From Candidatus Fibrimonadales bacterium (GTDB taxonomy: Bacteria; Fibrobacterota; Fibrobacteria; Fibrobacterales; Fibrobacteraceae): a DNA stretch of 17,477 nucleotides. Location: the NCBI GenBank assembly GCA_009788135.1, contig WQSA01000025.1:1-17477 (forward strand). Direction: 5' to 3'. Every line of letters begins with the position of its first letter. Position 1 is the first letter of the stretch. A model generated the notes under the pieces. The model was given only the letters and a program-made list of their open reading frames with translations, was not told where the DNA came from and did no database searches. This document shows positions 1 to 7,145 of this stretch, piece by piece. Both the position numbers and the translations under genes were made by a program.

Positions 1-1043
1 GTTCCCAATGCCGCGGGATTGCTTGCGTAGGGCGCGGGAAGTTCCGTTTTCTTGGCGTAGGTATCGGCAAATGCGCTCTGGCCTGCCAAACTGCTGGCCA
101 CGTTCGCTTCCGATGACCATCCGGGGTACGGCATGTTGCCCGGGCCGGCGTAATAGCCGAGGAATCTACCCAAGCCGCCTTGAGTCTGATTGTTGCAAAG
201 AGTGTACAGGAATTTAAGCGCGTTCCACAGCTTCTGAAGCAGTCCGGTGATTGGCTGGTTCGTTTGCGCCGACGCTTCATCGATTGCGCCTGAGCCTTCG
301 ACAAGCGAGATGCTGGAGTTTTGCTTGCCGTTCAGCTCTGTTTTCGTTGCATAGGTATTCGCAATCACATTGCCGTTGCCGTCGCGGGCAATCCTGTCTA
401 TTGTGATAGTCTGCGTCGTTCCGTTGTAGTATTTTATCAGCAGCTTGGCGGTATTTTCGCCGTCCGGCTGCGAAATGTCAACAACGCTATCGGGGAATTG
501 CCCCGCTCCGCATGCTATCCAAGTCTCGACGCCTTTTGAAATTCCAAATTTCCAAAGCGTTGCAGTGTTTGGATAGTTGCTATTGTCAAGCACTCCAACC
601 GCTTCTCTCGGCTGCGCGTTGGTGTTGTAAACCCAAGCGTTTTGAGCGTCTGCCGCGTTGGCTATGGGCGTATCGCTTATGACAAGCCAGTTCTGCGTTT
701 GCAATGTCGTGATCTGGTTTTGCTGTTCTTCGTTGACGTCGTCTAGCCTTTGAACTTCCGATTCTAATTCTGCTATCGCCCGGTCGTGCTCGGCATCTTT
801 TTGCGTGGAGCGAGTTATTTCCTGCTCTAAATTTTCCTCTAATCTCTCCAAATCTTCCAAATCGGCTTTGCCAGATAAAGCAGCTAAGACCAATTGATTC
901 ACATAAATGGATATTTCCCTAGCTCCTATTTTTGCATTCGATGTTTCTCCGATCGCCAAAGGAAACATGGCGTTATCTTCAACTGCTTGGTTAAAGCCGC
1001 CTCGGTAATGAGAAAATTGGGAAATTGGTTTGCTCTCAGACAT
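1..1043 (-). CDS. Tail fibre / receptor-binding protein, N-terminal 347 residues (cut by window edge)
   Basis: The reading frame opens with ATG at 1043, overlaps the end of the tail hub gene by 8 bases and stays open to base 1, so at least 347 residues are present and the C-terminus lies outside the window. Residues about 58-118 are rich in Glu, Gln and Leu in heptad-like spacing (for example LEDLERLEENLEQEI) and look like a trimeric coiled coil. After that comes a region rich in Asn, Gly, Thr and Trp that resembles the beta-structured shaft of fibres. A Y-A-x-K-T-E-L motif occurs twice (residues 231-237 and 329-335), a type of linker repeat common in tail fibres. The location directly after the hub gene fits a fibre attached to the tail tip that contacts the host surface. 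I recognise no enzymatic domain in the visible part. The fibre role is inferred from position, coiled coil and composition. Confidence 0.75.
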   Translation of the reverse strand, partial: MSESKPISQFSHYRGGFNQAVEDNAMFPLAIGETSNAKIGAREISIYVNQLVLAALSGKADLEDLERLEENLEQEITRSTQKDAEHDRAIAELESEVQRLDDVNEEQQNQITTLQTQNWLVISDTPIANAADAQNAWVYNTNAQPREAVGVLDNSNYPNTATLWKFGISKGVETWIACGAGQFPDSVVDISQPDGENTAKLLIKYYNGTTQTITIDRIARDGNGNVIANTYATKTELNGKQNSSISLVEGSGAIDEASAQTNQPITGLLQKLWNALKFLYTLCNNQTQGGLGRFLGYYAGPGNMPYPGWSSEANVASSLAGQSAFADTYAKKTELPAPYASNPAALG

Positions 1044-3501
1044 TTATGCTTTCCAGCTTTATTTTTTCACTCGCTTCCGTCAGTATATTTCCGCCGTCTT
1101 CCTTGAGTATATATCTATCAGGAGAAATTACAGGCATATTCCAAACTTCGAGCAATTCGAGGTTGGTTATTATTTTATCCAAATCATCATTTGCGCCGGT
1201 AATGATCCAAGCTGTTTGAACGAATTTTGGAGGATAGCCAGGTAAATCAATATGCACGTAATCGCCTATATCAAGATTCAGCGCGCGATAAAGCGGAGTG
1301 ATGCAATTAATCTGAGCTTTACGCAATGGAGAACAGTTCCAGCATAAATAGTTGTACGCCATAATCTCAGCGCCTTCCCAATCTATAATCCATTCAGAGT
1401 CTATGCTTTTTATAATGCCAATATTGTCAGCTTTATTTTTTTCAAGCTGTTCTTTTACCGCATTCCACTTGGCGCCCAATATGCTGTTTTGCATATCCCA
1501 TGGTTCGCCGTCTCTATAAACATTCGGAAAATCTATTGTAAGAGTATGTTCATATTCGCCTGTTTCAAAATTTTTTCCCCATGATATTAATATGCCATTC
1601 AATATATCATTTCTGTAAGCACTTTCCATTGTGAAATTGTACATATTGTTTTCAAGCATAATTGCATCCAAGGGAATTAATTTGGGTTGAAAATCAAATT
1701 GTCTTGAGATGGATTTAACAAGATATTTTTTTGCGTTAGGAGAGTGCTTAACCAAAGTGGCAGATTCGCTCGCTAAGCTACGCAGTTTATCTCTAAACAA
1801 AACTGCCTCGTTGCTTATTATTGATCCGTATCTAGTTTCATTCAGATTTCCTATGCCTTGAACTGAGTAATTCAATACGCTTGAAGCTTTCAACAATCCA
1901 TTGATGGAATCAATTACAGGTTTTCCGGAATCAGAATCGGACAAGCTTTCGATTTTCCCGCTTGCATATAATTTAATTTCATCGAATGGCATTATGACTT
2001 CAAAGTCAATATATAGAGCTCCTAATGTTATCGTTCCGGTTCTAGGAAAGCTAGGATCGTTGCGGCTTGTAAGTTCAAATTCTATTTTTTTCAAAGCAGA
2101 ATATTCTATCGGTTCTGCGATGGGAATATCTATGGTTTTCCAACTCTTATTGAAGATCATAACATTTTCATTAGTACTCGCATTTCCGACTTTAAACCGT
2201 CCAAAGATCTGGTCAGTTGTTTTTGCAAGTATTTTAACGCTTAAAGCGGTTACTCTAGTTGAGCTTGGTAAGTTATGGAGGGAAAAATTAAAAGTAACGG
2301 TAGTTGCATATGAAGAAGCGTAAGTTGTCGTATCAATTGACGGGTAATCATTCCATTCAATTAAATTTTCTCTATTATGCTGCTTGCTTGCTTCTAAAAA
2401 AAAAGAGGGATTTCCGCTCGTAAATGGAGGGGTTGACACTGATGACGCTGTGCTTTTTACGGTAAGCGATATAGGAGCTTCATCAAAGTTCATTTTAATT
2501 TCGCTAGATTTCAAATTATCTATTTTTCGGATTGTTGCGCCAGCTTTATGCAACTTCTGTCTATCTGGCAAATCTCTTCCAAGAAGATAAATCCAACCAG
2601 AAGAACCGTCTACTATATCCGCTCCCCTGCTGGACCATGCCTGAATGAATTCTGCATTTTCATCTGTACCCACCATATAATTATCTGGAGATTCTTTGTT
2701 AAAATCAGGGCGGAAAATTTTAACTTTATCGTTGCTGTATGGAAGATCAAAATTAATCTTAAATGGCTGCCCCTCGTAAATTGCCCTTTCTAATGTCCAA
2801 GTTATGGAATCATTCAAGAGAAAAGCGGTTTTGTGCCCTTCAGAATAGAAAAGATTTCGTTCGTCTTTAAAAACGACTGGATGAAATCTACTCGCATCCT
2901 CAAGCCATATAAAAAAACCGTCAAATCGTTCAAGTTGCCTTTCGGAAATAACTATAATATCCATGGTAGTTTCATTCTTTTCAATTTTGATTGGCCAGTA
3001 ACGCGCTTCAGCATTCCCTAAAACAAGAGGGAAATCGCTCTTCTTGATTTCTGGAGAGTCGATGTTTTCTCTGATGCTTATGGAGGTTTTTCCGGTTTCG
3101 CTTTTTATTGAAATAACAGTACCTCTATAAATATCATGATTTTCGCTATCGAATAAAATTGCTTCGCAGCCAATTAAGTTAAATTCTTCGCCAGATTCTT
3201 TACCTTCATTGATTGCTTCAAGCCAGTAAAATAAATCCATCGTTTTGAACATTCCGTCTTTTGAGCTGTAAATAGATGGTAATGTAATTTCCCAATCTGA
3301 GAGGCTCTGTAAAGGGCTGTTGCGAAAATCGTCTATATTACGGTAAAGCGACCCAAATGATTGTACTGGATAATGTCCGGGAAATTCATAATTATCTTTA
3401 TCAAAGGTTAATTTATTAATAGGATTGCCTATATGATCCAGCCAAGGAAATTTAGGAGGATTGGAATAATAAGAATTGTGTCTAATCTCTACGCCGTACA
3501 T
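1036..3501 (-). CDS. Large tail tip / hub protein (821 aa)
   Basis: This 821-residue protein sits between the small post-tape-measure protein and the fibre, where siphophages encode the tail hub. Its start has a strong AAGGAG site 7 bases upstream, and the ATG directly follows the preceding stop. The C-terminal part (about 710-790) has the layout of hub proteins: a run of hydrophobic strands, the phrase LNLDIGDYVHIDLPG (741-755), then a strand ending in ITNLELLEVW. Phage hub and baseplate proteins often end with a similar L-x-x-GD-x-V element. Residues about 345-505 form an unrelated beta-rich stretch ending in ITLGALYIDFEV (491-502), resembling the galactose-binding-like sandwiches inserted in tail proteins. 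The gene is much more AT-rich than the fibre or tube genes. The hub role is inferred from position and C-terminal pattern; I see no peptidase or lysozyme motif. Confidence 0.65.
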   Translation of the reverse strand: MYGVEIRHNSYYSNPPKFPWLDHIGNPINKLTFDKDNYEFPGHYPVQSFGSLYRNIDDFRNSPLQSLSDWEITLPSIYSSKDGMFKTMDLFYWLEAINEGKESGEEFNLIGCEAILFDSENHDIYRGTVISIKSETGKTSISIRENIDSPEIKKSDFPLVLGNAEARYWPIKIEKNETTMDIIVISERQLERFDGFFIWLEDASRFHPVVFKDERNLFYSEGHKTAFLLNDSITWTLERAIYEGQPFKINFDLPYSNDKVKIFRPDFNKESPDNYMVGTDENAEFIQAWSSRGADIVDGSSGWIYLLGRDLPDRQKLHKAGATIRKIDNLKSSEIKMNFDEAPISLTVKSTASSVSTPPFTSGNPSFFLEASKQHNRENLIEWNDYPSIDTTTYASSYATTVTFNFSLHNLPSSTRVTALSVKILAKTTDQIFGRFKVGNASTNENVMIFNKSWKTIDIPIAEPIEYSALKKIEFELTSRNDPSFPRTGTITLGALYIDFEVIMPFDEIKLYASGKIESLSDSDSGKPVIDSINGLLKASSVLNYSVQGIGNLNETRYGSIISNEAVLFRDKLRSLASESATLVKHSPNAKKYLVKSISRQFDFQPKLIPLDAIMLENNMYNFTMESAYRNDILNGILISWGKNFETGEYEHTLTIDFPNVYRDGEPWDMQNSILGAKWNAVKEQLEKNKADNIGIIKSIDSEWIIDWEGAEIMAYNYLCWNCSPLRKAQINCITPLYRALNLDIGDYVHIDLPGYPPKFVQTAWIITGANDDLDKIITNLELLEVWNMPVISPDRYILKEDGGNILTEASEKIKLESINV

Positions 3502-3930
3502 TTAATTACTCCTTACAAACATATATGGAAGCTCTATATCATAATACAATCCAGCATCGCCCCTTAGAGAAATTATATCTCTCAAATCCGAAGAACCGGA
3601 AAAATAAGCGTTTGGAATGTCAACGCCTTTGCCTAATCCCAATGGAAGATATTCGGGACAAATTATTTTAAACGGATGAAGTCCGAATTTAATTTTATTT
3701 AATATAAAATCTTCATATCTTTTAACCAAATCGTAATTAACAGATTTCCAAATTATAGAAGCATTTACTCTTGTGGGACCGTAATTAAAAATATGCCTTT
3801 TCCCGGACGCCGAATCTATAGCTATATAATTAAGCCGCTCCGGCCAGGGATACATAGGATATGGAAGAGACGGGATTAGCAGCTCACAATCTTCAATCTT
3901 CAAAGTAACGCGCAAAACGCCTAATGCCAT
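3502..3930 (-). CDS. Small tail protein downstream of tape measure, possible distal tail component (142 aa)
   Basis: The start lies 1 base after the tape measure stop codon and has a strong GGAGG site 7 bases upstream. The stop codon is followed immediately by the ATG of the hub gene. The protein is a compact globular, probably beta-rich chain with no membrane segment. A central stretch has YGPTRVNASIIWKSVNYDL followed by a predicted helix, KRYEDFILNK, and then a hydrophobic strand, HPFKIICPEY. This arrangement, and the place between tape measure and hub, resemble the small gpM-like or distal-tail proteins that join the tube to the tip. I cannot assign a family with certainty. The gene is strongly AT-rich, like the hub gene after it, and the two may have been exchanged together. 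Confidence 0.5.
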   Translation of the reverse strand: MALGVLRVTLKIEDCELLIPSLPYPMYPWPERLNYIAIDSASGKRHIFNYGPTRVNASIIWKSVNYDLVKRYEDFILNKIKFGLHPFKIICPEYLPLGLGKGVDIPNAYFSGSSDLRDIISLRGDAGLYYDIELPYMFVRSN

Positions 3931-3931
3931 A

Positions 3932-6202
3932 TTACCGCCTCCGATTCGCTCTCTTCATGACAGGTTCTATTTCATTCCTCCATGCCTGCTGCGTCATTAT
4001 GGGAGCGTTGATTGTTATGCTGGTATCGCTTGTCCTGCTGTTGTTGACCGTGCTGTTGTATGTATGCCCGCGATTGAGCGCGTTCACGCCTGCTGGGCCG
4101 CCTACCTCTCTAACCGCCCTGGTGTTGAGCAACGCTTCCGGCCCTTCTTCATTTGCCATTATAAGAGTGTTTCTTCCAGGTATCATGCCGCCGGCGAACA
4201 TTTTGGTAGATGCTATATTGGATACCTGCACTGCTGCTGCTGCTCCTTGAGCGGCGGCTAGTGGGACATTAAAAGGAAATGGTACGCTGGACATTGTTTT
4301 AAGTATGCTTTGATATGCGTTTATGGTAGCTTCGCCTATAGCGCTCGCTTTGTAAAGAGCGGCAAAATCTGAGTGAGCCTGGCCAACTTGCTGCAGGGCG
4401 TTCATGGTTGATGACATTGCGTTTAATCGTATATCGCGCTCTTCTTCAAGGCGCTTCTTTTCTTTGTCGCTGTAATCTTTTTTTATGTCACCCGTCTCTT
4501 TTGCCAGCTGCGCTTCCATTTCTTTTATGCGGGCGTTGTGCTCTTCCCTAAGAACAATGTCATTTTCATTTTCTGCAATCCTTGCTTCAAGCAGGCTATT
4601 CGCTTCTTCGAGCTGCCTTTGATGATTGTATTCCAATTGCGCTATTTTCTGCGCTTCGCCTTCAAGGCCTGCAATTCGCATTCTTTCGTCAAAGTCTGCG
4701 AGCTTTTTTATATTCTCTTCCCGTTTGTCGGCCGTCTCTTTTTGCATTTTCCGCAAATCGTTTTCGTACTGCGTGTGCAAACCCAAAAGCCTGTTGACAT
4801 GATCCGCTTCCGATGTTTCGGCGGTTGCGTGCAGCTCGTTCAATTGCTCTAACTGCAATTCATATTTGGCAGCCAGCAAATCTTCGCCTTCAAGACTTGC
4901 CATCCTTGCCTTTTCGTCAAAGTCTGCAAGGCTTTTAATAGCAGCTTCTTTTTTCCTCATGGCTTCTTCAAAAAGCTTCAAAGAGCGTTTTTCGGATTCG
5001 TTTTTTGCATTTTGGTTTTTGTCGAAATCAGCAAGAGCGGCGGCGTTTGCAGCTTTTTCGTCTGTTATGGCTTTTTGCCTATTTGCTATTCTTGCAATAG
5101 TTTCTTTGTGATCTTTTACACGCATGGCCTCAAATGAATCCAATCCGTGCATCTGTTGTTTGTCATTGAGATATTCAAGCTCCCCTTTCGCTTGTGCAAG
5201 TTCGATTTCATCGCTTGTCAATTTATTTTTCATTTGAATAGCTATATTTTCCTTATTCAAGGCTTCGAGTCTTTCTTTATATATTTCTTTGGTCATGGTT
5301 CCGGCGTCTTTTTGCTTATCCAAAGATATTTCCATGTAAGCATTTCGTTGAAGCGTATCTTTAAAATCTTCCCGTTCCTGACCTGCAGCCTCTTTGCTTG
5401 CTTTTGTGATTTCCATCATTTTTTTGGAAATAGTATCCAAAGAGCTGATCGCAAAGCTGAATGTCGACGAATCGGAAAGCGAAGCCATCAACCCCATCAT
5501 GGCAGCTTTTGAGCGAGTGGTTGCGGTATTGAAGTCGGTCATTGATTTGGAAATGCTTTCTATGTTTCCGGCGGCGGCAGTGCCTTCGCTTGCCATCTCT
5601 TTAAGCCCAGCCGATCCGTCTTTGAGCATCTGCACCATAGGAACGCCAGCCTTGCCAAACATCTCTACAGCAAGAGTCGCTCTCTGCGATCCTGCCGGGA
5701 GCTTCTGGAATGCGTCTGCCATTTCGTAAAGAACCTGCTCGGAATTTTTTATTGAGCCGTCCGTGTTTTTTACGGAGATTCCCATTTTCGCAAAAGTGTC
5801 CGATGCCTGCTTGCTTCCCTCCGCTGCATTGGTTATGGCTTTGGATAGCTTGGCCATGTTTTTGTCCATAGCCTCCGCTCCAACGCTGCTTTGCTCAGCC
5901 GCATATCTAAGCCCTATGATGCTATCAGCGGAAACGCCTATGCCACCAGACAATTTAACGGCGGAATCGTAGGAGTTCACCATTTCTTTGGCAAGATCTT
6001 TGAGCATGGCAGTGCCTTTGGCCATTCCTATGCTGGCCCAGCCTGCAAACGCGGCTCCTGTTTTGGTCAAGCCTTTGTTGAATACATTGAGAGTCTGCTC
6101 TGTAAGAGTTAAATTCTGATGCAATGCATTGACTTTCTGGCCAACTTTGGTAAAAACCGCCGTACCGTTGTCTTTGATATTCAAATGATACTCAAGGGCC
6201 AT
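3932..6202 (-). CDS. Tail tape measure protein (756 aa)
   Basis: This is the longest head-tail gene before the tip and sits just after the tail chaperones, the standard tape measure position. The protein starts with a helical region, then an Ala/Gly/Ser-rich segment (about 45-260) with possible membrane-active stretches. A long charged coiled coil (about 265-600) follows, dominated by Glu, Lys, Ala and Arg. The end has the typical tape measure C-terminus: ALYKASAIGEATINAY (615-630), a short amphipathic region, then FAGGMIPG (669-676) and a Gly/Asn-rich tail. At the usual length rule for tape measures, roughly 0.15 nm per residue, 756 residues would give a tail of around 110 nm. The coiled coil contains related repeats (see separate entry). 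The start is supported by GAGGG 6 bases before ATG. The gene lies downstream of a 51-codon gene with a 30-base gap. Confidence 0.92.
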   Translation of the reverse strand: MALEYHLNIKDNGTAVFTKVGQKVNALHQNLTLTEQTLNVFNKGLTKTGAAFAGWASIGMAKGTAMLKDLAKEMVNSYDSAVKLSGGIGVSADSIIGLRYAAEQSSVGAEAMDKNMAKLSKAITNAAEGSKQASDTFAKMGISVKNTDGSIKNSEQVLYEMADAFQKLPAGSQRATLAVEMFGKAGVPMVQMLKDGSAGLKEMASEGTAAAGNIESISKSMTDFNTATTRSKAAMMGLMASLSDSSTFSFAISSLDTISKKMMEITKASKEAAGQEREDFKDTLQRNAYMEISLDKQKDAGTMTKEIYKERLEALNKENIAIQMKNKLTSDEIELAQAKGELEYLNDKQQMHGLDSFEAMRVKDHKETIARIANRQKAITDEKAANAAALADFDKNQNAKNESEKRSLKLFEEAMRKKEAAIKSLADFDEKARMASLEGEDLLAAKYELQLEQLNELHATAETSEADHVNRLLGLHTQYENDLRKMQKETADKREENIKKLADFDERMRIAGLEGEAQKIAQLEYNHQRQLEEANSLLEARIAENENDIVLREEHNARIKEMEAQLAKETGDIKKDYSDKEKKRLEEERDIRLNAMSSTMNALQQVGQAHSDFAALYKASAIGEATINAYQSILKTMSSVPFPFNVPLAAAQGAAAAVQVSNIASTKMFAGGMIPGRNTLIMANEEGPEALLNTRAVREVGGPAGVNALNRGHTYNSTVNNSRTSDTSITINAPIMTQQAWRNEIEPVMKRANRRR
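4475..5035 (-). repeat. Internal repeats in the tape measure coiled coil
   Basis: The pentapeptide LADFD recurs at residues 390, 425 and 501. The second and third copies start longer similar units: LADFDEKARMASLEGE and LADFDERMRIAGLEGE, 76 residues apart, each followed by a Glu/Gln/Leu-rich helical stretch. The first copy is a short version, 35 residues before the second. At DNA level the block ttcgtcaaagtctgc is shared at about 4687 and 4915. The pattern suggests duplication inside the gene, which would lengthen the tail. Confidence 0.7.
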
Positions 6203-6232
6203 TGGATGCCCTCAAGTTATTTATGTAATGGA

Positions 6233-6388
6233 TTATTTCATCCAGGTCTCTGCTATAAATATAGCGTCTTCGTTTATTCCTTTTTCTTTCATTTTTCGTA
6301 TTATTTCCTTGTTTTCCTTTTTGATTAAATATTCGTCGAGGTTCCACAGGAACACGCCTACCACAACAAATATTACAAGTTCGAACAT
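6233..6388 (-). CDS. Small single-span membrane protein before the tape measure (51 aa)
   Basis: A 51-codon gene fills most of the space between the chaperone extension and the tape measure. Its ATG at 6388 has AGAGGT 7 bases upstream, and the stop at 6233-6235 leaves 30 bases to the tape measure start. The peptide begins MFELVIFVVVGVFLWNL, a hydrophobic helix of about 14-16 residues, followed by an alternating charged helix (KKENKEIIRKMKEKG) and the ending ETWMK. It is too short for most gene-length cutoffs and easily missed. The alternative reading of the same DNA in another frame is Arg-rich and has no such ribosome-binding site. I do not recognise a family. The location suggests a tail assembly or membrane-associated role, for instance in DNA entry or as a small holin-like protein, but that is only inference. 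Confidence 0.7.
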   Translation of the reverse strand: MFELVIFVVVGVFLWNLDEYLIKKENKEIIRKMKEKGINEDAIFIAETWMK

Positions 6389-6442
6389 TTTCAGTACCTC
6401 TACCCATAATATACATTATTTTTTCGGAAAGAGGATGATTTT

Positions 6443-6826
6443 TTATTTTTTCCTGGCATAAGCTGATAAAATCATTATTGCGAGCGTTTGCGTTGTTTTC
6501 GCATCGTAAGGCGTTTGCACATCCATCCATCCAAGAGCCTGCAAAGTGGGAATGCCGCGGGAATCCCACGGCGACATTATTGCGGTATTCCGCACTAGCT
6601 CTATGAAAGTGCAAAGCTCTTCGTCCAGAAAGGTATTGGGATTGCCTTTCACATCCGCCGCTTTGGCGGCATCGTGCATGAGGCATTGGCAGTTCCCGGA
6701 CAAATCGCATTCGCAGCACCCTCCATTATTGTCCCTGCACGGGCTGCACAGTTTCGGCTCCCACCAGTTCTCCAGGAGCAGCCACTTCCGCAATTTTTTT
6801 TTCCGCCGGTTCGATGTGAGATTCAA
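6443..6826 (-). CDS. Tail-assembly chaperone frameshift extension (gpT-like part), overlapping the gpG-like gene
   Basis: This open frame overlaps the last 101 bases of the upstream chaperone gene and is displaced by +1 (equivalent to -2). Its nominal ATG at 6826 has no Shine-Dalgarno sequence, and its first 11 codons only re-read the DNA of the other frame, so it is probably translated as a C-terminal extension through a frameshift at the A9 run at 6794-6802. The fusion would be about 233 residues (117 + 116). Just after the junction comes a Cys-rich cluster with seven Cys in 22 residues (CSPC, CCEC and CQC), possibly metal-binding. A predicted helical C-terminal part with ELCTFIELVRN and LAIMILSAYARKK follows. 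In siphophages such G/GT pairs lie just before the tape measure and chaperone it. The role is inferred from this layout. Confidence 0.7.
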   Translation of the reverse strand: MNLTSNRRKKKLRKWLLLENWWEPKLCSPCRDNNGGCCECDLSGNCQCLMHDAAKAADVKGNPNTFLDEELCTFIELVRNTAIMSPWDSRGIPTLQALGWMDVQTPYDAKTTQTLAIMILSAYARKK

Positions 6827-7145
6827 ACCAGGGAGAAAATTTAGGATCAGCTTCCTTTAAAGCTTTAATAATAGCAACCTTGCCTCGCAAATCATTTTTG
6901 CGTACATTAAGCGCATTGCCGTCATCATCAATAACGCCCGAAGTGTCCATCAATAGCCATGCAGCGTAATAAGTATTTTGGTTGAGATGCCAGTCCACTA
7001 TCAAATCGTTGTCATTATCATATATATTGCAATGATCAATAAAAAACCTAAGCCTTGCATCTTCAGCTTCGCTGCTTTGGCGAAATTTGAGAGTTACTTC
7101 ATTCAATTTGTAAATCGCGGGTTTTGCCTTTTTAACCACCAGCAT
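6726..7145 (-). CDS. Tail-assembly chaperone (gpG-like, 139 aa)
   Basis: This gene follows the tail tube gene, with its ATG sharing one base with the preceding stop (TAATG) and a GAGGGGGA ribosome-binding site just upstream. The protein is small, charged and soluble with a predicted helical fold. It has residues typical of such chaperones, including a middle WHLNQNTYYAAWLLMD segment (52-67) and a short helix, KVAIIKALKEAD. Its last 22 residues beyond the A9 run (IAEVAAPGELV onward) look unstructured, as expected where most ribosomes terminate and a minority shift frame. In lambda, gpG and the frameshifted gpGT bind the tape measure and recruit tube protein. The same job is inferred here from order (tube, this gene, extension, tape measure). 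Sequence alone does not show homology. Confidence 0.65.
   Translation of the reverse strand: MLVVKKAKPAIYKLNEVTLKFRQSSEAEDARLRFFIDHCNIYDNDNDLIVDWHLNQNTYYAAWLLMDTSGVIDDDGNALNVRKNDLRGKVAIIKALKEADPKFSPWFESHIEPAEKKIAEVAAPGELVGAETVQPVQGQ
6794..6802 (-). promoter_or_regulatory. Candidate slippery A9 run for -2/+1 frameshift
   Basis: On the coding strand the upstream chaperone reads GCG GAA AAA AAA ATT across nine A residues. Moving to the downstream frame, which continues AAA TTG CGG AAG TGG, needs a shift of -2 (re-pairing AAA on AAA) or +1 (skipping one A). The -1 frame closes at a TGA near 6650, so a lambda-type -1 shift would not produce the long extension. Slippage by RNA polymerase on A9 is an alternative route to the same product. 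Confidence 0.6.

Noticed and set aside
1901..2323. 140-codon plus-strand frame opposite the hub
   Set aside because: Antisense of a long coding region with no start signal or recognisable domain.
4064..4261. CTG/CTC-rich stretch suggesting a triplet repeat
   Set aside because: It is only a few alanine codons of the tape measure C-terminal part, too short to be a repeat locus.
6389..6442. TATATTATG promoter-like element upstream of the 51-codon gene
   Set aside because: The -10-like bases have no matching -35 at the right distance, and the region is AT-rich by nature.
6192..6719. 175-codon minus-strand frame ending at the tape measure start
   Set aside because: Arg/His/Asn-rich with no recognisable pattern, and it overlaps the chaperone extension and the 51-codon gene, both of which have better support. 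No ribosome-binding site at its start.
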